This document shows positions 41,639 through 53,987 of a stretch of 64,000 bases of DNA, piece by piece. The DNA lies in assembly GCA_930987745.1 (NCBI GenBank), contig CAKNKX010000004.1:1-64000 (forward strand), written 5' to 3'. Position 1 is the stretch's first letter, and each line of letters begins with the position of its first letter. The notes below the pieces were generated by a model. It saw only the letters and a list, made by a program, of their open reading frames with translations. It was not told the origin of the DNA and made no database searches. This DNA is from an uncultured Clostridium sp. (GTDB lineage Bacteria; Bacillota; Clostridia; TANB77; CAG-508). The position numbers and the translations under genes were made by a program.

Positions 41639-42562
41639 ATGATAAATGCAATAGATAGATTAATTGATAAAATCAAAGAAACAAACAATCCAACAGTTAT
41701 TGGATTAGATCCTAATTATGAAATGATACCAGATTATATCAAGAAAAAATATGATGAAGATTTAGAAGGAGTATCAAAAGCAATTATAGAATTTAATAAA
41801 ACAATAATAGATGAGATTTATGATATAATTCCTGCGATAAAGCCAAACATAGCTTTTTATGAGATGTATGGTCTGCCAGGAATAAGAGCTTTTGAAGAAA
41901 CTTGTAGATATGCAAAAGAAAAGGAAATGTTAGTAATTGCAGACATTAAAAGAGGAGATATTGGAAGTACAGCTAGAGCTTATTCAAATGCTTTTTTGGG
42001 TAAAATAAAAATAGGAGATAAGGAAGAGAGTATCTTTGATGTAGACTTTGTAACTTTAAATCCATATTTAGGAATAGATGGGATTAAACCATTTATAGAA
42101 GATTGTCATAAATACAATAAAGGTGTATTTATTATTGATAAAACATCAAATCCATCTTCAGGAGAATTACAGGATTTAAAGCTTGAGACAGGCGAGGAAT
42201 TGTATGTTAGAGTAGCTAAACTAATAGAAGAGTGGGGCAAAGATTTAATCGGAAAATATGGATATAGTAGTATCTCATCAGTAGTAGGAGCAACATATCC
42301 TAAACAATTACAACATTTAAGAAAACTAGCACCACATACTTTTTTCTTAATACCAGGATATGGGGCACAAGGAGGAAAAGCAGAAGATATCACACTAGGT
42401 TTTGATAAAGATGGAATTGGTGGAATTGTAAATAGTTCAAGAGGGCTTATGTATGCATACAAATCAGATTTATGGAAAGATAAATATTCAGCAGAAAACT
42501 TTGCAAAAGCAACAAGAGCAGAAGCCTTAAGAATGAAAGCTGATTTAAATCAGGGGATTTAA
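41639..42562 (+). CDS. pyrF: Orotidine 5'-phosphate decarboxylase
   Basis: VIADIKRGDIGSTARAYS, FLIPGYGAQGG. Confidence 0.95.
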   Translation: MINAIDRLIDKIKETNNPTVIGLDPNYEMIPDYIKKKYDEDLEGVSKAIIEFNKTIIDEIYDIIPAIKPNIAFYEMYGLPGIRAFEETCRYAKEKEMLVIADIKRGDIGSTARAYSNAFLGKIKIGDKEESIFDVDFVTLNPYLGIDGIKPFIEDCHKYNKGVFIIDKTSNPSSGELQDLKLETGEELYVRVAKLIEEWGKDLIGKYGYSSISSVVGATYPKQLQHLRKLAPHTFFLIPGYGAQGGKAEDITLGFDKDGIGGIVNSSRGLMYAYKSDLWKDKYSAENFAKATRAEALRMKADLNQGI

Positions 42563-42644
42563 GGGACGTACCTAAAAATCCCTGTAAAGAGGGATTTTTG
42601 CTCCGTCCCCAAATTCTCAAATTTTCTTAAAAAGGAGGTAAAAT

Positions 42645-43436
42645 ATGTCAAAGCAAATATTTGCAGAATTAGTAGAAAAAGAAGAAATTATTAAGGGGGT
42701 TTATAAGTTTGGTGTAAAGGCAAGCGAAATTGTAGAAAATGCTAAGCCTGGAAATTTCATAGAAATTAGAGTTACAGACCAGGTAGAACCTTTTTTACGT
42801 AGACCAATTAGTATCTACAACTTAGATAGAAAAAATGGAATTTTGGAATTTATTTTTCAAGTAAAAGGTAAAGGCACAGATTTATTATCAAGAAAAGAAA
42901 TAGGAGATAAAATAGATATTATAGGTCCATTAGGATATGGAACTTTTAAAATGGACAATTATCAAAAATTAGCAATTATTGGTGGAGGAATTGGAATATT
43001 TCCATTATATGAACTTGCCAAAGAAGCAAAAGAGGCTAAAAAACAAGTTAATACTTATCTTGGATTTAGAAATAAAGATTTTGTTATGTTAGAAAAAGAG
43101 TTTGAAAAAGTATCTGACAAACTAACAATCACAACAGATGATGGAAGTTATAAAAACAAAGGTTTTGCAATTGATTATCTTATAAAAAACATGGAAGAAG
43201 AACATTTTGATTGTATATATGCTTGTGGCCCACTTCCAATGTTAAAAGCAGTCCAAAAATATGCTAATGAAAATAACATCAAATGCCAAATTTCTTTAGA
43301 AGAAAAAATGGGTTGTGGTTTGGGGGTATGCTTAGGTTGTGCAGTAAAAACGGCAAATAGTACAAAGGAGGCTCCTCAATATTTCCATGTGTGTAAAGGT
43401 GGCCCAGTATTTAATAGTAAAGATGTAGAAATATAA
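42645..43436 (+). CDS. pyrK: Dihydroorotate dehydrogenase electron transfer subunit
   Basis: FLRRPISIYN, MGCGLGVCLGCAVKT. Confidence 0.93.
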   Translation: MSKQIFAELVEKEEIIKGVYKFGVKASEIVENAKPGNFIEIRVTDQVEPFLRRPISIYNLDRKNGILEFIFQVKGKGTDLLSRKEIGDKIDIIGPLGYGTFKMDNYQKLAIIGGGIGIFPLYELAKEAKEAKKQVNTYLGFRNKDFVMLEKEFEKVSDKLTITTDDGSYKNKGFAIDYLIKNMEEEHFDCIYACGPLPMLKAVQKYANENNIKCQISLEEKMGCGLGVCLGCAVKTANSTKEAPQYFHVCKGGPVFNSKDVEI

Positions 43437-43442
43437 GAAAGG

Positions 43443-44360
43443 GTGAAAAATATGAATACTAAAGTAAACTTTGCAGGAATTGAGATGAAAAATCCAGTAA
43501 CTGTTGCATCAGGTACATTTGGTTATGGAAGGGAATTTGCTGATTTTTTTGATTTAGGAAAATTAGGAGCTGTTATTACAAAAGGAACTTCTTTAAAACC
43601 AAAAAGTGGCAATAAACCATCTAGGATATGTGAAACACCAAGCGGAATGTTAAATAGTATTGGACTACAAAACCCAGGTGTGGAATATTTTGCAAATAAT
43701 GATTTACCATATCTTAGAAAATTCGATACTAAAATCATTGTAAATGCTTGTGGAAGTTCTATAGATGAATATGTTGAACTATGTAGAATTTTGAATGATT
43801 TAGATATAGATGGTGTTGAATTAAATTTATCTTGTCCTAATGTTAAGGAAGGATGCATGGCATTTGGAAATACTTATGAAGGAGTTAAGAAAGTAACAAG
43901 TGAAGTTAGGAAAGTATTAGATAAACCTTTAATTGTAAAACTAACTCCAAATGTGACAGATATAGCAGGAATTGCAAAAGGAGTAGAAGATGGGGGAGCA
44001 GATGCTGTTTCATTAATTAATACATTATTAGCAATGAAAATTGATATTTATAAAAGAAAACCTGTACTTGCAAATAATACAGGTGGATTATCAGGACCTG
44101 CTATTAGGCCAGTTGCTGTAAGAATGGTATATCAAGTAGCACAGGCTGTTGATATTCCAATTATGGGATTAGGTGGAATCATGTCTGGTGAAGATGCAAT
44201 AGAATTTATGCTAGCAGGTGCAACAACTGTTTCAATAGGAGCTGGTAATTTTGTAGAACCATATACAAGTATAAAAACAATCCAAGGAATTGAAGAATAT
44301 ATGAAAAAATGCAATATAGATGATATTAATAGTATAATTGGAAAAGTAGAAATGAATTAA
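43443..44360 (+). CDS. pyrD: Dihydroorotate dehydrogenase
   Basis: NPVTVASGTFGYG, LNLSCPNVKEG, NTGGLSGPAIRP. Confidence 0.95.
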   Translation: MKNMNTKVNFAGIEMKNPVTVASGTFGYGREFADFFDLGKLGAVITKGTSLKPKSGNKPSRICETPSGMLNSIGLQNPGVEYFANNDLPYLRKFDTKIIVNACGSSIDEYVELCRILNDLDIDGVELNLSCPNVKEGCMAFGNTYEGVKKVTSEVRKVLDKPLIVKLTPNVTDIAGIAKGVEDGGADAVSLINTLLAMKIDIYKRKPVLANNTGGLSGPAIRPVAVRMVYQVAQAVDIPIMGLGGIMSGEDAIEFMLAGATTVSIGAGNFVEPYTSIKTIQGIEEYMKKCNIDDINSIIGKVEMN

Positions 44361-44401
44361 ATAATATAAAGAAGGTAGCAAATAAAGCTACTTTCTTTAT
44401 A

Positions 44402-44935
44402 TTATATCGCCCCATCAGTTGGAATATAACTCTCATCAGGAGGATAGACATATTCTTCTGTAGGTCTTGTTGTTTCAGTTAATTCTAGAACTTTTACAAT
44501 TGGCATATCTCCATGATATTCTCCTTTTGTAATTTCACCTGTAATTGTAACCCAAGTACCATCTTTTAAATCTTTTGCATTTTCATATTCGCAAAGAAAA
44601 CCAACTACAACAGCTTGATTATTAAAAGAAATAATCATATCACGAGCTAAAACAAATTGATTATCTTTCAAATCTGAAACACGATACACATATCCTGTAA
44701 ATTGAAATTGTACTCCAACATAAGAATCAATATTATCATGTACAGCCTTTAAAATATTAGTGTAATTTTTTGTTTGTATTTCTGAGATATTTTTGTTATT
44801 TGCATAAGATTTATCAGCCCCATTAAATATTTTCCAAACAACACTGCCCATAATAAATATAAGTAAAATTAAGATACAAATAAATATTATTCTAAAAGTT
44901 TTGCTACCATTTATTTTAATATTATAAACAAACAT
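44402..44935 (-). CDS. Membrane-anchored OB-fold-like hypothetical protein
   Basis: TM + IDSYVGVQFQFTGYVYRVSDLKDNQFVLARDM...GTWVTITGEI. Confidence 0.6.
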   Translation of the reverse strand: MFVYNIKINGSKTFRIIFICILILLIFIMGSVVWKIFNGADKSYANNKNISEIQTKNYTNILKAVHDNIDSYVGVQFQFTGYVYRVSDLKDNQFVLARDMIISFNNQAVVVGFLCEYENAKDLKDGTWVTITGEITKGEYHGDMPIVKVLELTETTRPTEEYVYPPDESYIPTDGAI

Positions 44936-45078
44936 AATAAACTCCTCACTTCTCCGTAATATTAATACAATTCTATGATATATATTTTTAAAATATGAAA
45001 TAAAATACTTGATAAAATCCCATTTTAGTGATATAGTTACAAAGTAAAAAAGTAAGAAGGAAGGACTGAATTTTAAAA

Positions 45079-47835
45079 ATGAGCATACTTAAAAAAATAT
45101 TTAAAACTTATAGTGAAAAAGAAGTAAAAAGAGTAATGCCTATTGTTAAAAAAATTAACGAATTAGAAGGCGAAATCTCTAAATTAAGTGACCATGAATT
45201 AAGAGAAAAAACAAATTATTTTAAAGAACAATTAAAAAATGGAAAAACTTTAGATGATATATTACCAGAAGCTTTTGCTGTGGTTAGAGAAGCATCAAAA
45301 AGAGTTTTAGGTATGAGACACTTTGATGTTCAATTAATAGGTGGTATTATTTTACATCAAGGAAGAATTGCAGAAATGAAAACAGGTGAAGGAAAAACTT
45401 TAGTTGCAACACTTCCAGTATATTTAAATGCACTAGAAGGAAAAGGTGTCCATGTAATTACAGTAAATGATTACTTAGCAAAAAGAGATAGTGAATGGAT
45501 GGGAAAATTATATAAATTCTTAGGACTATCTGTTGGATTAGTAATTGCTGGAATGGATCCTAAAGCAAAACAAGCAGCATATAATGCAGATGTAACATAC
45601 GGAACAAATAATGAATTTGGATTTGACTACTTAAGAGATAATATGGTTATATATAAAGACCAATTAGTTCAAAGAGATTTACATTATGCAATAGTAGACG
45701 AAATTGATAGTATTTTAATTGATGAAGCTCGTACACCACTTATTATTTCAGGTAGAGCAAATGAATCATCTGATCTATATAAAAAAGCAGATAATTTTGT
45801 AAGAAAATTAACACCAAAAGTAATAGTTGAAGAAGATGTAAAAGATTATGAACAAGCAGAAGATAACGAAAAATATGACTATATCGTAGACTTAAAAGCA
45901 AAATCTGCATCACTTACTGGAAAAGGTATTAAAAAAGCAGAAGAAGCATTTGGACTTGAAAACTTCAATGATTTAGAAAACTCAACATTAGTACACCATG
46001 TAAACCAAGCATTACGTGCTCATGGAATTATGAAAAAAGATATAGACTATATAGTAAAAGATGGAGAAGTTTTAATTGTTGATGAATTTACTGGTCGTAT
46101 CATGTATGGAAGAAGATATAACAATGGATTACATCAAGCAATTGAAGCAAAAGAACATGTAAAAATAGCAGATGAGTCTAAAACACTTGCTACAATAACA
46201 TTCCAAAACTTCTTTAGAATGTATAATAAATTATCTGGTATGACAGGTACTGCTATGACAGAAGCAGAAGAGTTTGAAGAAATTTATAACTTAGATGTTG
46301 TTGAAATTCCAACAAACAAACCAATGATTCGTAAAGATGAAAATGATGTTATATACAAAAATGAAAAAGCTAAATTTAAAGCTATTGTAGAAAGCATTAA
46401 AGAAAGTCATAAAAAAGGTCAACCAGTCTTAGTAGGTACAGTATCTATCGAAAAATCAGAAAAACTTTCTAAATTATTAAAATTAGAAGGAATAAAACAT
46501 GAAGTATTGAATGCTAAATATCATGAAAAAGAAGCTGAAATAATTGCACAAGCTGGTAAATTTGGAGCAGTAACAATTGCAACAAACATGGCAGGACGTG
46601 GTACTGACATTATGCTAGGTGGAAATAGTGAATATTTAGCAAAAGAAGAAATGAGAAGATTAAAAATCTCTAATGAATTAATAAATGAAGCTGATACTTA
46701 TTATGAAACAGATAATCAAGAAATATTAGATGCAAGAAAGAAATTTAAAGAATTAGTAGAAAAATATGAAGAGCAAATAAAAGAAGAAAAACAAAAAGTA
46801 ATTGAAGCAGGCGGATTAAAGATAATTGGTACTGAAAGACATGAGTCAAGAAGAATTGACAACCAATTAAGAGGACGTTCTGGACGTCAAGGAGATATTG
46901 GTGAATCTAGATTCTATATTGGCTTAGATGATGATTTAATGAAAATCTTTGGTGGAGATACAATCACTAAAGTATATAACACTTTAGGTGCAGATGAGAA
47001 TATGCCAATAGAGTCAAAAATAATATCAAATGCGGTAGAAAGTGCTCAAAAGAAAGTAGAAAGTAGAAACTTTACAATCCGTAAAAATGTATTAAAATAT
47101 GATGATGTTATGAATGCACAAAGAGAAATTATATATAAACAAAGAAGAGAAGTACTAGATGGTGAAAATATTCATGATAACATCATATCAATGATAGAAT
47201 ATGTTGCAGATAATCTTGTAAATCTATTTATCGAAGGAGAAAGTCAAGAGATAAATGAAGAGTCTTTAAATAATGAAATAATGAATATATTTGGAATGGA
47301 TATAAAAGACTTTGTAAAAGAAAACAAGAAAAATCCACAAGCAATATCAGACGAATTAAAGAAAAAAGCATTAGAAAATTATTCTGAGAAAGAAGAAGAA
47401 ATTGGTTCAGATGATATGAGAGAACTTGAAAGAGTTGTAATGCTTAAAGTAGTTGATGAAAAATGGATGAACCATATTGATTCTATGGATGAGCTAAAAA
47501 ATGGTATAGGACTTCGTGCATATGGACAAAAAGATCCAGTTGTTCAATATAGACTAGAAGGATTTGATATGTTTGATGAAATGATTTCAGATATCAAAGT
47601 AGATGTAACAAAGATTTTAATGCATATTAGGCGTCAAGGAGAAACAAAAAGACAAGAAACTGTTAAAATTACAGGTGCAGCTTTAGAGGCAATTCACAGT
47701 GTTGACGGAGGTTCAAAAATAGGAACTGATGTTGATAGAACAGTAAGAAATGATGGACCAAAAGTGGGTAGAAACGACCCTTGCCCATGTGGAAGTGGGA
47801 AGAAATATAAAAATTGTTGTGGTAAAAACCAGTAA
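45079..47835 (+). CDS. secA: Preprotein translocase subunit SecA
   Basis: [15 protein letters not shown]-term zinc motif [17 protein letters not shown]. Confidence 0.98.
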   Translation: MSILKKIFKTYSEKEVKRVMPIVKKINELEGEISKLSDHELREKTNYFKEQLKNGKTLDDILPEAFAVVREASKRVLGMRHFDVQLIGGIILHQGRIAEMKTGEGKTLVATLPVYLNALEGKGVHVITVNDYLAKRDSEWMGKLYKFLGLSVGLVIAGMDPKAKQAAYNADVTYGTNNEFGFDYLRDNMVIYKDQLVQRDLHYAIVDEIDSILIDEARTPLIISGRANESSDLYKKADNFVRKLTPKVIVEEDVKDYEQAEDNEKYDYIVDLKAKSASLTGKGIKKAEEAFGLENFNDLENSTLVHHVNQALRAHGIMKKDIDYIVKDGEVLIVDEFTGRIMYGRRYNNGLHQAIEAKEHVKIADESKTLATITFQNFFRMYNKLSGMTGTAMTEAEEFEEIYNLDVVEIPTNKPMIRKDENDVIYKNEKAKFKAIVESIKESHKKGQPVLVGTVSIEKSEKLSKLLKLEGIKHEVLNAKYHEKEAEIIAQAGKFGAVTIATNMAGRGTDIMLGGNSEYLAKEEMRRLKISNELINEADTYYETDNQEILDARKKFKELVEKYEEQIKEEKQKVIEAGGLKIIGTERHESRRIDNQLRGRSGRQGDIGESRFYIGLDDDLMKIFGGDTITKVYNTLGADENMPIESKIISNAVESAQKKVESRNFTIRKNVLKYDDVMNAQREIIYKQRREVLDGENIHDNIISMIEYVADNLVNLFIEGESQEINEESLNNEIMNIFGMDIKDFVKENKKNPQAISDELKKKALENYSEKEEEIGSDDMRELERVVMLKVVDEKWMNHIDSMDELKNGIGLRAYGQKDPVVQYRLEGFDMFDEMISDIKVDVTKILMHIRRQGETKRQETVKITGAALEAIHSVDGGSKIGTDVDRTVRNDGPKVGRNDPCPCGSGKKYKNCCGKNQ

Positions 47836-48065
47836 TATCAATGGGTATAGGGATTTCTAAAAACAAAAAAACACAGAAAAACACACAAATTGTTGCCATT
47901 TTGTTGCCATATAAAAATATAATCGCTAAAACCATTGAAAATACTGAATTTTATCTTGGAGACAAGAATGGCGACAAATTGAAACAATTATAATAACCAA
48001 AAAGCTAACATATAGAAAGTGTTAGCTTATTTTTTATTTACCAAAAAAATTTGGAGGTAAAAAAT

Positions 48066-49331
48066 ATGGTTAGTGTAAGAAAAAGAGGAAATGTTTATCA
48101 GTATCAATTTGATGTTGCACCTGTCGATGGGAAAAGAAAAAGAGTTACAAAATCAGGATTTAAAACAAAAGCTGAAGAAGAAAAAGCTGGAACAATAGCA
48201 TACAATGAGTATATGCAAACAGGACATAATTTTGTACCTAGTACAATGTCCTATTCTGATTATTTAGATTATTGGCTAAAAGAACATTGTGAAATTAATT
48301 TGAAATACAATACAATAGAGGCATACAAGAATATTATAAAAAATCATATAAAACCTAATATAGGATTTTATAGATTGTCCCATATATCTACTTCAACTTT
48401 GCAAGAATTTTTAAATAAAATTTATGTTGAGAAAGCCTTTTCAAAGAACTTTCTAAAAAATATTTTAAAAGTTTTAAAAACTTCTTTTAGTTATGCAACG
48501 GATAAAGTTGGATTCATAAAAGAAAATCCAGCACTTAAAGTTACTTTACCAAGATATGATATGCCTGATTCAGATCCTGCTCACATTTTTACAAAAGAAG
48601 AAATCGACACAATATTAAATAGGTTTAAAAAAAATCACGCAATTTATTATGCTTTTTTAACTGCTTATCATACAGGGCTTCGTGTTTCAGAAGTATTTGG
48701 GTTAACTTGGGAAGATATAGACCTAGAAAACAAGACACTATCAGTTAATCAAAATATCGTAAAGAAAAATCAAAAGGGAGGAACTAAAAAAAGACATATT
48801 AGTGGAAATTCAACTACAGTATGGTACTTTGGTAGTTGTAAAACTCCAAGTAGTTACAGAACAATAAAAATTGGAGATACTTTAGTTGAAGCATTAAAAA
48901 AATACAAGGAAGAACAAGAAATTGACAAAGAAGAATATGGAGATTCTTATATGAAACATTATGCGAAAGAAGTAAAAAATCCTTATACTAATAAACCAGA
49001 AATTAAAATATTAAATGCTGTTGCTGAAATAGATGTAGCATTACCAGAAGTCCATTTAGTTTTTGTAAAAAGAAATGGTATATTTGAGGGAACAGACACT
49101 TGTAAATATCCATTCAAGGTAATTCATTATGAACTAGGCATTAATTGTAGATTTCACGATTTTAGAGATACGCACGCTACAAGATTAATAGAGAAAGGAG
49201 CAGATATTAAAGCAGTAGCAAAAAGATTAGGTCATAGTACAATAAGAACAACCTATGAAATTTATGTTAGAGTAACAACAGGAATGGAAGAAGATGTAGT
49301 AGATAAATTTGAAGATTATGTAACTGCTTAA
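48066..49331 (+). CDS. Tyrosine recombinase/phage integrase
   Basis: HTGLRVSEVFGLTWEDID, HDFRDTHATRLIEKG, LGHSTIRTTYEIY. Confidence 0.93.
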   Translation: MVSVRKRGNVYQYQFDVAPVDGKRKRVTKSGFKTKAEEEKAGTIAYNEYMQTGHNFVPSTMSYSDYLDYWLKEHCEINLKYNTIEAYKNIIKNHIKPNIGFYRLSHISTSTLQEFLNKIYVEKAFSKNFLKNILKVLKTSFSYATDKVGFIKENPALKVTLPRYDMPDSDPAHIFTKEEIDTILNRFKKNHAIYYAFLTAYHTGLRVSEVFGLTWEDIDLENKTLSVNQNIVKKNQKGGTKKRHISGNSTTVWYFGSCKTPSSYRTIKIGDTLVEALKKYKEEQEIDKEEYGDSYMKHYAKEVKNPYTNKPEIKILNAVAEIDVALPEVHLVFVKRNGIFEGTDTCKYPFKVIHYELGINCRFHDFRDTHATRLIEKGADIKAVAKRLGHSTIRTTYEIYVRVTTGMEEDVVDKFEDYVTA

Positions 49332-49412
49332 CTGGATTTTAATTAAATAATAATATTGAGCTATTTCAATTAAGAAATGGCTCTATTTTTTTACCTTAAA
49401 TTAGGAGGAAAC

Positions 49413-49652
49413 GAAATGGAAAAATATAATTTAATAAAATCAAATAATAAATCAAGGGTATATTCTAGAGAAACAGCACAAAAGAGTCTTATAAATGTAA
49501 TACAAAGAATTAATGAAGCAAATAGAAATGATGAATTTATTTATAAAATTACTAAGGCAGTCTTATTTGGTTCGTATATAAATTCAAACAAAGAGAAGGT
49601 TGGAGATTTAGATATTGCAATATATATCGAACTAAAAGTATATATATTTTGA
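49413..49652 (+). pseudogene. Truncated MNT-like nucleotidyltransferase
   Basis: AVLFGSYINSNKEKVGDLDIAIYIELK then terminates. Confidence 0.5.
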
Positions 49653-49993
49653 TAAATACAAAATAATATATGAGGAGGTGTGATAAAATGTGGCAATTTC
49701 TTTTAGGATTATTTATAGGAGCGAATATTTCACTCTTTCTATATGCAATCATACTAGCAGGAAAGAGAAGTGAAAATAGAGATGAATGAAGAAAATAGAA
49801 TTGGATATTATGCAATAATACCTTCTACAATATTATTCAATAAAAAATAAAGGCAAATGAAAAATTACTATATGCAGTTATAACAGTACTATCTAACAAA
49901 GAAGGGTATTGTTATGCTTCAAATGCTTATTTAGGTAAACTTTTAAATGCACAACCACATACAATATCTAAATGGGTTTCTCATTTAAAGAGT

Positions 49994-50590
49994 TTGGGAT
50001 TTCTTTGTTTAGATATTATAAAAAATGATAAAGGAGAAATAATACAAAGAAGAATATATCCAAATGATACCCCCTATACGATAAATAGGACATACCCCTA
50101 TTCGATAGATAGGACAGAGGGTATGTCCCAAAAAGGACAATATAATAATATAATAGATAATAATATAAATAAGGAAAAGATAGATAGATTATTTAATTAT
50201 ATAATAGATAAAGAAAAAGAAATTCCAAAAGAATTTATAAATGTTGATTTTAATGAAATAAATGTTGCATTAAGAAGATTTGATATGTCATATCCTAAAC
50301 CAATTCTAGATATAATGTCAGAAGAAAATTTGGAATCTGTAAAAAATATAACTTATATTATTGCATTAATGGTAAAAAACAAATTATTTTATTTATCTAA
50401 TAAAATAACTAGAGATAAACTAATACAGGTATATAATGATTGTAAAGATAGACAAAAACAAAATGAAGGAACAGAAAAAAGAATAGAGAATTTTATCAAT
50501 TATTTTTATAAAAGCATAGAAAATGAATTAACGAAGGCAAGTAAAGAACCTTCTTTTTTTATGCCTAATAATGATGAAATTGAAATTTAA
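49994..50590 (+). CDS. Helix-turn-helix replication-initiator-like plasmid/ICE protein (5' part out of frame or upstream)
   Basis: Upstream frame reads CYASNAYLGKLLNAQPHTISKWVSHLKSLGFL. Confidence 0.5.
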   Translation: MGFLCLDIIKNDKGEIIQRRIYPNDTPYTINRTYPYSIDRTEGMSQKGQYNNIIDNNINKEKIDRLFNYIIDKEKEIPKEFINVDFNEINVALRRFDMSYPKPILDIMSEENLESVKNITYIIALMVKNKLFYLSNKITRDKLIQVYNDCKDRQKQNEGTEKRIENFINYFYKSIENELTKASKEPSFFMPNNDEIEI

Positions 50591-50654
50591 AGGAGGTGGT
50601 CTTATGCTCTAACTAAATAAAAAAAACAAAAAAATAAAAGAAAGACTAACTATT

Positions 50655-51790
50655 AATTGTCAATAGTTTTTCAAAAAAATTAAAAAAATTTTTGTTAGAT
50701 AAAAAATTGCATGAGAAATAGAAGTTTTTAAGCCATTTTTTAAAAACTCCTGCAACCGTTGCGATATGTACTTTGAAAAATTTATGTTAGCTTAAATTAA
50801 AAGGTGTTTCATTAGTTAGAATCTTGAAGATAATTCTAACCAATTTGTTACAAACATGTCCTAATGCTACTCTATGAGTTTTACTTTGAGCACGTTTTGA
50901 AATATAGTAGTTGTGAAAAGTCTCATTATTGTATATAATAAGAAAAGCAACTCTATAGATTGCATAGCGAAGGTAAGTAGAACCACGTTTAGAAATTTTC
51001 ATTTTTATAAGTGAGAAATAGCTTTTGCAGAAGAATATTTTTCAAGCAATGCATAAGAAACTTTTAAATGCAAATTGCCTTTAAAGAAACTAGAAAGTTC
51101 TGGAAAAACAATATCTAAACAAGATGTTAATTGAGTTTTAATTCTAGTTTGCTGTTGAATAGTTTCAAGTCTAAATCTTGAAAGACGTCTAAGCTTAATA
51201 ATATTAATATCTTGAGAATTGACAAGGGAATATTTTTTAATCATAAGACATTGAACAATAAGTTTAGTGTCAATCTTATCAGTCTTAGTTTTTCTAATAT
51301 TAGAATCACGAAGAGCATCAGTTTGAATTGGATTAATAAGACCAACTTGATAACCTCGTTCATATAGAAAATAGATAAGATTTTCTGCATAATGTCCAGT
51401 TGATTCTAGACCAATTAAGCAGTCCTGAAAATTCTCAATTTCTTCAACTAATTTCATAAAACCTTGACGAGAATTTTCAAAAGGAAAAGGTTTTACGATA
51501 ACTTCACCATCTGAGCTAACAACAGATGCAAAGTGTTTAAATTTGGCAATGTCAATGCCGATGTAAACCATAGTGTTTACCTCCTGTAATAAAATTTATC
51601 AACAACTGTGACAACACCCAACTAGTTTTATTACTTGTAACCTTGCACTAAATGAAAGATCAAAGTCTTATCTAACTAATTACCAATTAATAATAAAACT
51701 GTGGCAATATTCTTTCTTCAGTAGTTGAAACTACAAGGAGCTATAAGAGTCCACAGTGTTAACATAACAATTATATCATGGGATAATTGT
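50655..51790 (-). mobile_element. Internally deleted IS110-family element
   Basis: N-terminal DEDD fragment (51005-51571) and C-terminal fragment (50787-51002) of transposase with conserved noncoding end. Confidence 0.8.
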
Positions 51791-51854
51791 TATATAAAGG
51801 TTTATGGGTAACCTTTTAAAAACCTAAATATATTATACAAGGAGTAAAGTAGAA

Positions 51855-52226
51855 ATGAAATTTAATGAAAAATTAATTAAATTAAGAAAAGCAGCAGGAT
51901 TTTCACAAGAGGAACTTGGAAATAGACTAAATGTTGCAAGGCAAACTGTAAGCAAATGGAAATTGGGTGAAACAACTCCAGAGATGGACAAATTAGAAGA
52001 ATTATCCAATATCTTTGGAATCAGTATAGATGAATTAGTAAAGGATGAGGCTATTCCTAATGTTATAACAAAAGAAATGAATCAAGAAAAAATTGATTCA
52101 CTTTATAAAGATATTGGAACTGCTAAAAAAGGAATAAAAACATATCTAATAATTGTTGCAGTATTTTGTTTATTGTTTATAATAATTCCTTTAATAATAT
52201 TTTTTATAAGAACAGTTTTGTTATAA
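51855..52226 (+). CDS. XRE family regulator with C-terminal TM
   Basis: LRKAAGFSQEELGNRLNVARQTVSKWKLGETTPEMDKL. Confidence 0.88.
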   Translation: MKFNEKLIKLRKAAGFSQEELGNRLNVARQTVSKWKLGETTPEMDKLEELSNIFGISIDELVKDEAIPNVITKEMNQEKIDSLYKDIGTAKKGIKTYLIIVAVFCLLFIIIPLIIFFIRTVLL

Positions 52227-52324
52227 TTTAATAAACTACAATAATTGAGGCAGATAAATTGAAATTATCTGCTTTTTATAATATAATCGTGATGTAAAAA
52301 AGAAATGTGAAAGTGAGAAATATT

Positions 52325-52870
52325 ATGAAATATATAGCGTTGTTACGAGGGATAAATATAAGTGGCAAAAATAAAGTTCCAATGAGTGAATTGAAATTAG
52401 AATTAGAAAAAAATAAATATCAAAATGTTTCTACTTATCTTAATTCTGGTAATGTTATTTTTGAAACTGATATAGATAATAAAGAATCTATAATGGAAGA
52501 TATTTATAAAATTATTAAAAATAAATTTAATCTTGAAATACCTGTTTTTGTTATGACTGCATTTGAGCTTGAAGATATATTAAATAATAATCCTAGCTGG
52601 TGGGGAACGGATAATAAGGATATATATGATAATTTGATTTTTATTATTCCACCTACAAAATATGAAGAAGTATATAATGCTATTGGAAATCCAAAAGAAG
52701 ATATAGAAAAAATAAAAGAATATAATAATTCTATATTTTGGTCGTATGATTTAAAAAATTATAGAAAGTCAAATTGGTGGAGCAAAACAGCAAGTACAAA
52801 TATAAGTGATAAAATTACTATAAGAACTGCTAATACTATGAAAAAAGTATTAGAAATATGTAAAAAATAA
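52325..52870 (+). CDS. DUF1697 family protein
   Basis: YIALLRGINISGKNKVPMSELK, TYLNSGNVIF. Confidence 0.88.
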   Translation: MKYIALLRGINISGKNKVPMSELKLELEKNKYQNVSTYLNSGNVIFETDIDNKESIMEDIYKIIKNKFNLEIPVFVMTAFELEDILNNNPSWWGTDNKDIYDNLIFIIPPTKYEEVYNAIGNPKEDIEKIKEYNNSIFWSYDLKNYRKSNWWSKTASTNISDKITIRTANTMKKVLEICKK

Positions 52871-52918
52871 TATAGTGTTTTATAGAAAAATAGTAACATT
52901 TGTATGGGAGTTTAGAAT

Positions 52919-53455
52919 ATGAGATTAATTAATAAACAATATTTAGATAAATATAAAAAAGAAGATTATGTATGGTATGCTTGTTATGGCTCTAATATAA
53001 ATTATGAAAGATTTATGTACTATATAAATGGTGATATAGAAGGAAAATATAGTACAATAAATGGTTGCGAAGATAAGTCAGAACCAATAGAAGAAAGAAA
53101 ATATATATTTGAATGTCCTATTTATTTTGCTGGAAATAGCAAAAGATGGGGTGAAGGAGGTTTTGCTTTTTTAGATTATGAACATGAGGGAAAAAGTTAT
53201 GGAAAACTATATAAAGTAAAAATGAATCAGTTTAAAGGTATATTAGAACAAGAACAAAGATGTAAATTATATGATGCAATATTGTTAGTTGATTATATTG
53301 AAGGTTTACCTGTTTTTACTTTTACGGCTCAACATAAATTAAATGATTTATTGCAAAATCCAAGTATTCAATATGTTGAAGTGATAAAGAAAGGATTATT
53401 AAGTTTATATGATAACATGGACAGCAATCAAATAGATGCTTATTTAAAAAATTGA
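52919..53455 (+). CDS. Gamma-glutamylcyclotransferase-like hypothetical protein
   Basis: VWYACYGSNINYERF. Confidence 0.6.
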   Translation: MRLINKQYLDKYKKEDYVWYACYGSNINYERFMYYINGDIEGKYSTINGCEDKSEPIEERKYIFECPIYFAGNSKRWGEGGFAFLDYEHEGKSYGKLYKVKMNQFKGILEQEQRCKLYDAILLVDYIEGLPVFTFTAQHKLNDLLQNPSIQYVEVIKKGLLSLYDNMDSNQIDAYLKN

Positions 53456-53489
53456 AATATTTAAGTAGACAAATTTTGATGAGAGTAAC

Positions 53490-53987
53490 TTGAAAGTGAA
53501 GGTGTTACATTTGAAAAAAATAGTTTTAAATCCAATTAGTATGTTTATTATAGGTTTATTGCTAGGAATAATTAGTAGATTATTAGATATTTATATTCAA
53601 AATTTAGGAAATATCTTTTCACAAATGGCGATATGGATTTTATTTGGAACACTAATTTCAATATATAGTGAATCAAAGAAAAAAGCAATGATTAATATTT
53701 TTCCTTTTTGTATTGGTATGCTTTTAACTTATTATGTAGTAGCAATGATAACTAAAGGTGTTTATAGTAACATCATTATCATTGGTTGGACTATATTTGC
53801 ATTTTTTTCACCAATACTTGCATACTTCGCCTGGATAACAAAAGAAAAAGGAATATTACCTAAAATAATAAGTATAGGAATAATATTGATGTCTATATTT
53901 TCTAGCATTATATTGTTTGATGGTTATAGAATATATGATATTATAATTGATGGATTACTAATATACTTTTTATTTATAAAAAAATAA
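53490..53987 (+). CDS. Hypothetical multi-TM protein
   Basis: Hydrophobic ORF. Confidence 0.5.
   Translation: MKVKVLHLKKIVLNPISMFIIGLLLGIISRLLDIYIQNLGNIFSQMAIWILFGTLISIYSESKKKAMINIFPFCIGMLLTYYVVAMITKGVYSNIIIIGWTIFAFFSPILAYFAWITKEKGILPKIISIGIILMSIFSSIILFDGYRIYDIIIDGLLIYFLFIKK

Noticed and set aside
50787-51002. Small standalone gene at 50787-51002
   Set aside because: It is the C-terminal remnant of an internally deleted IS110 transposase.
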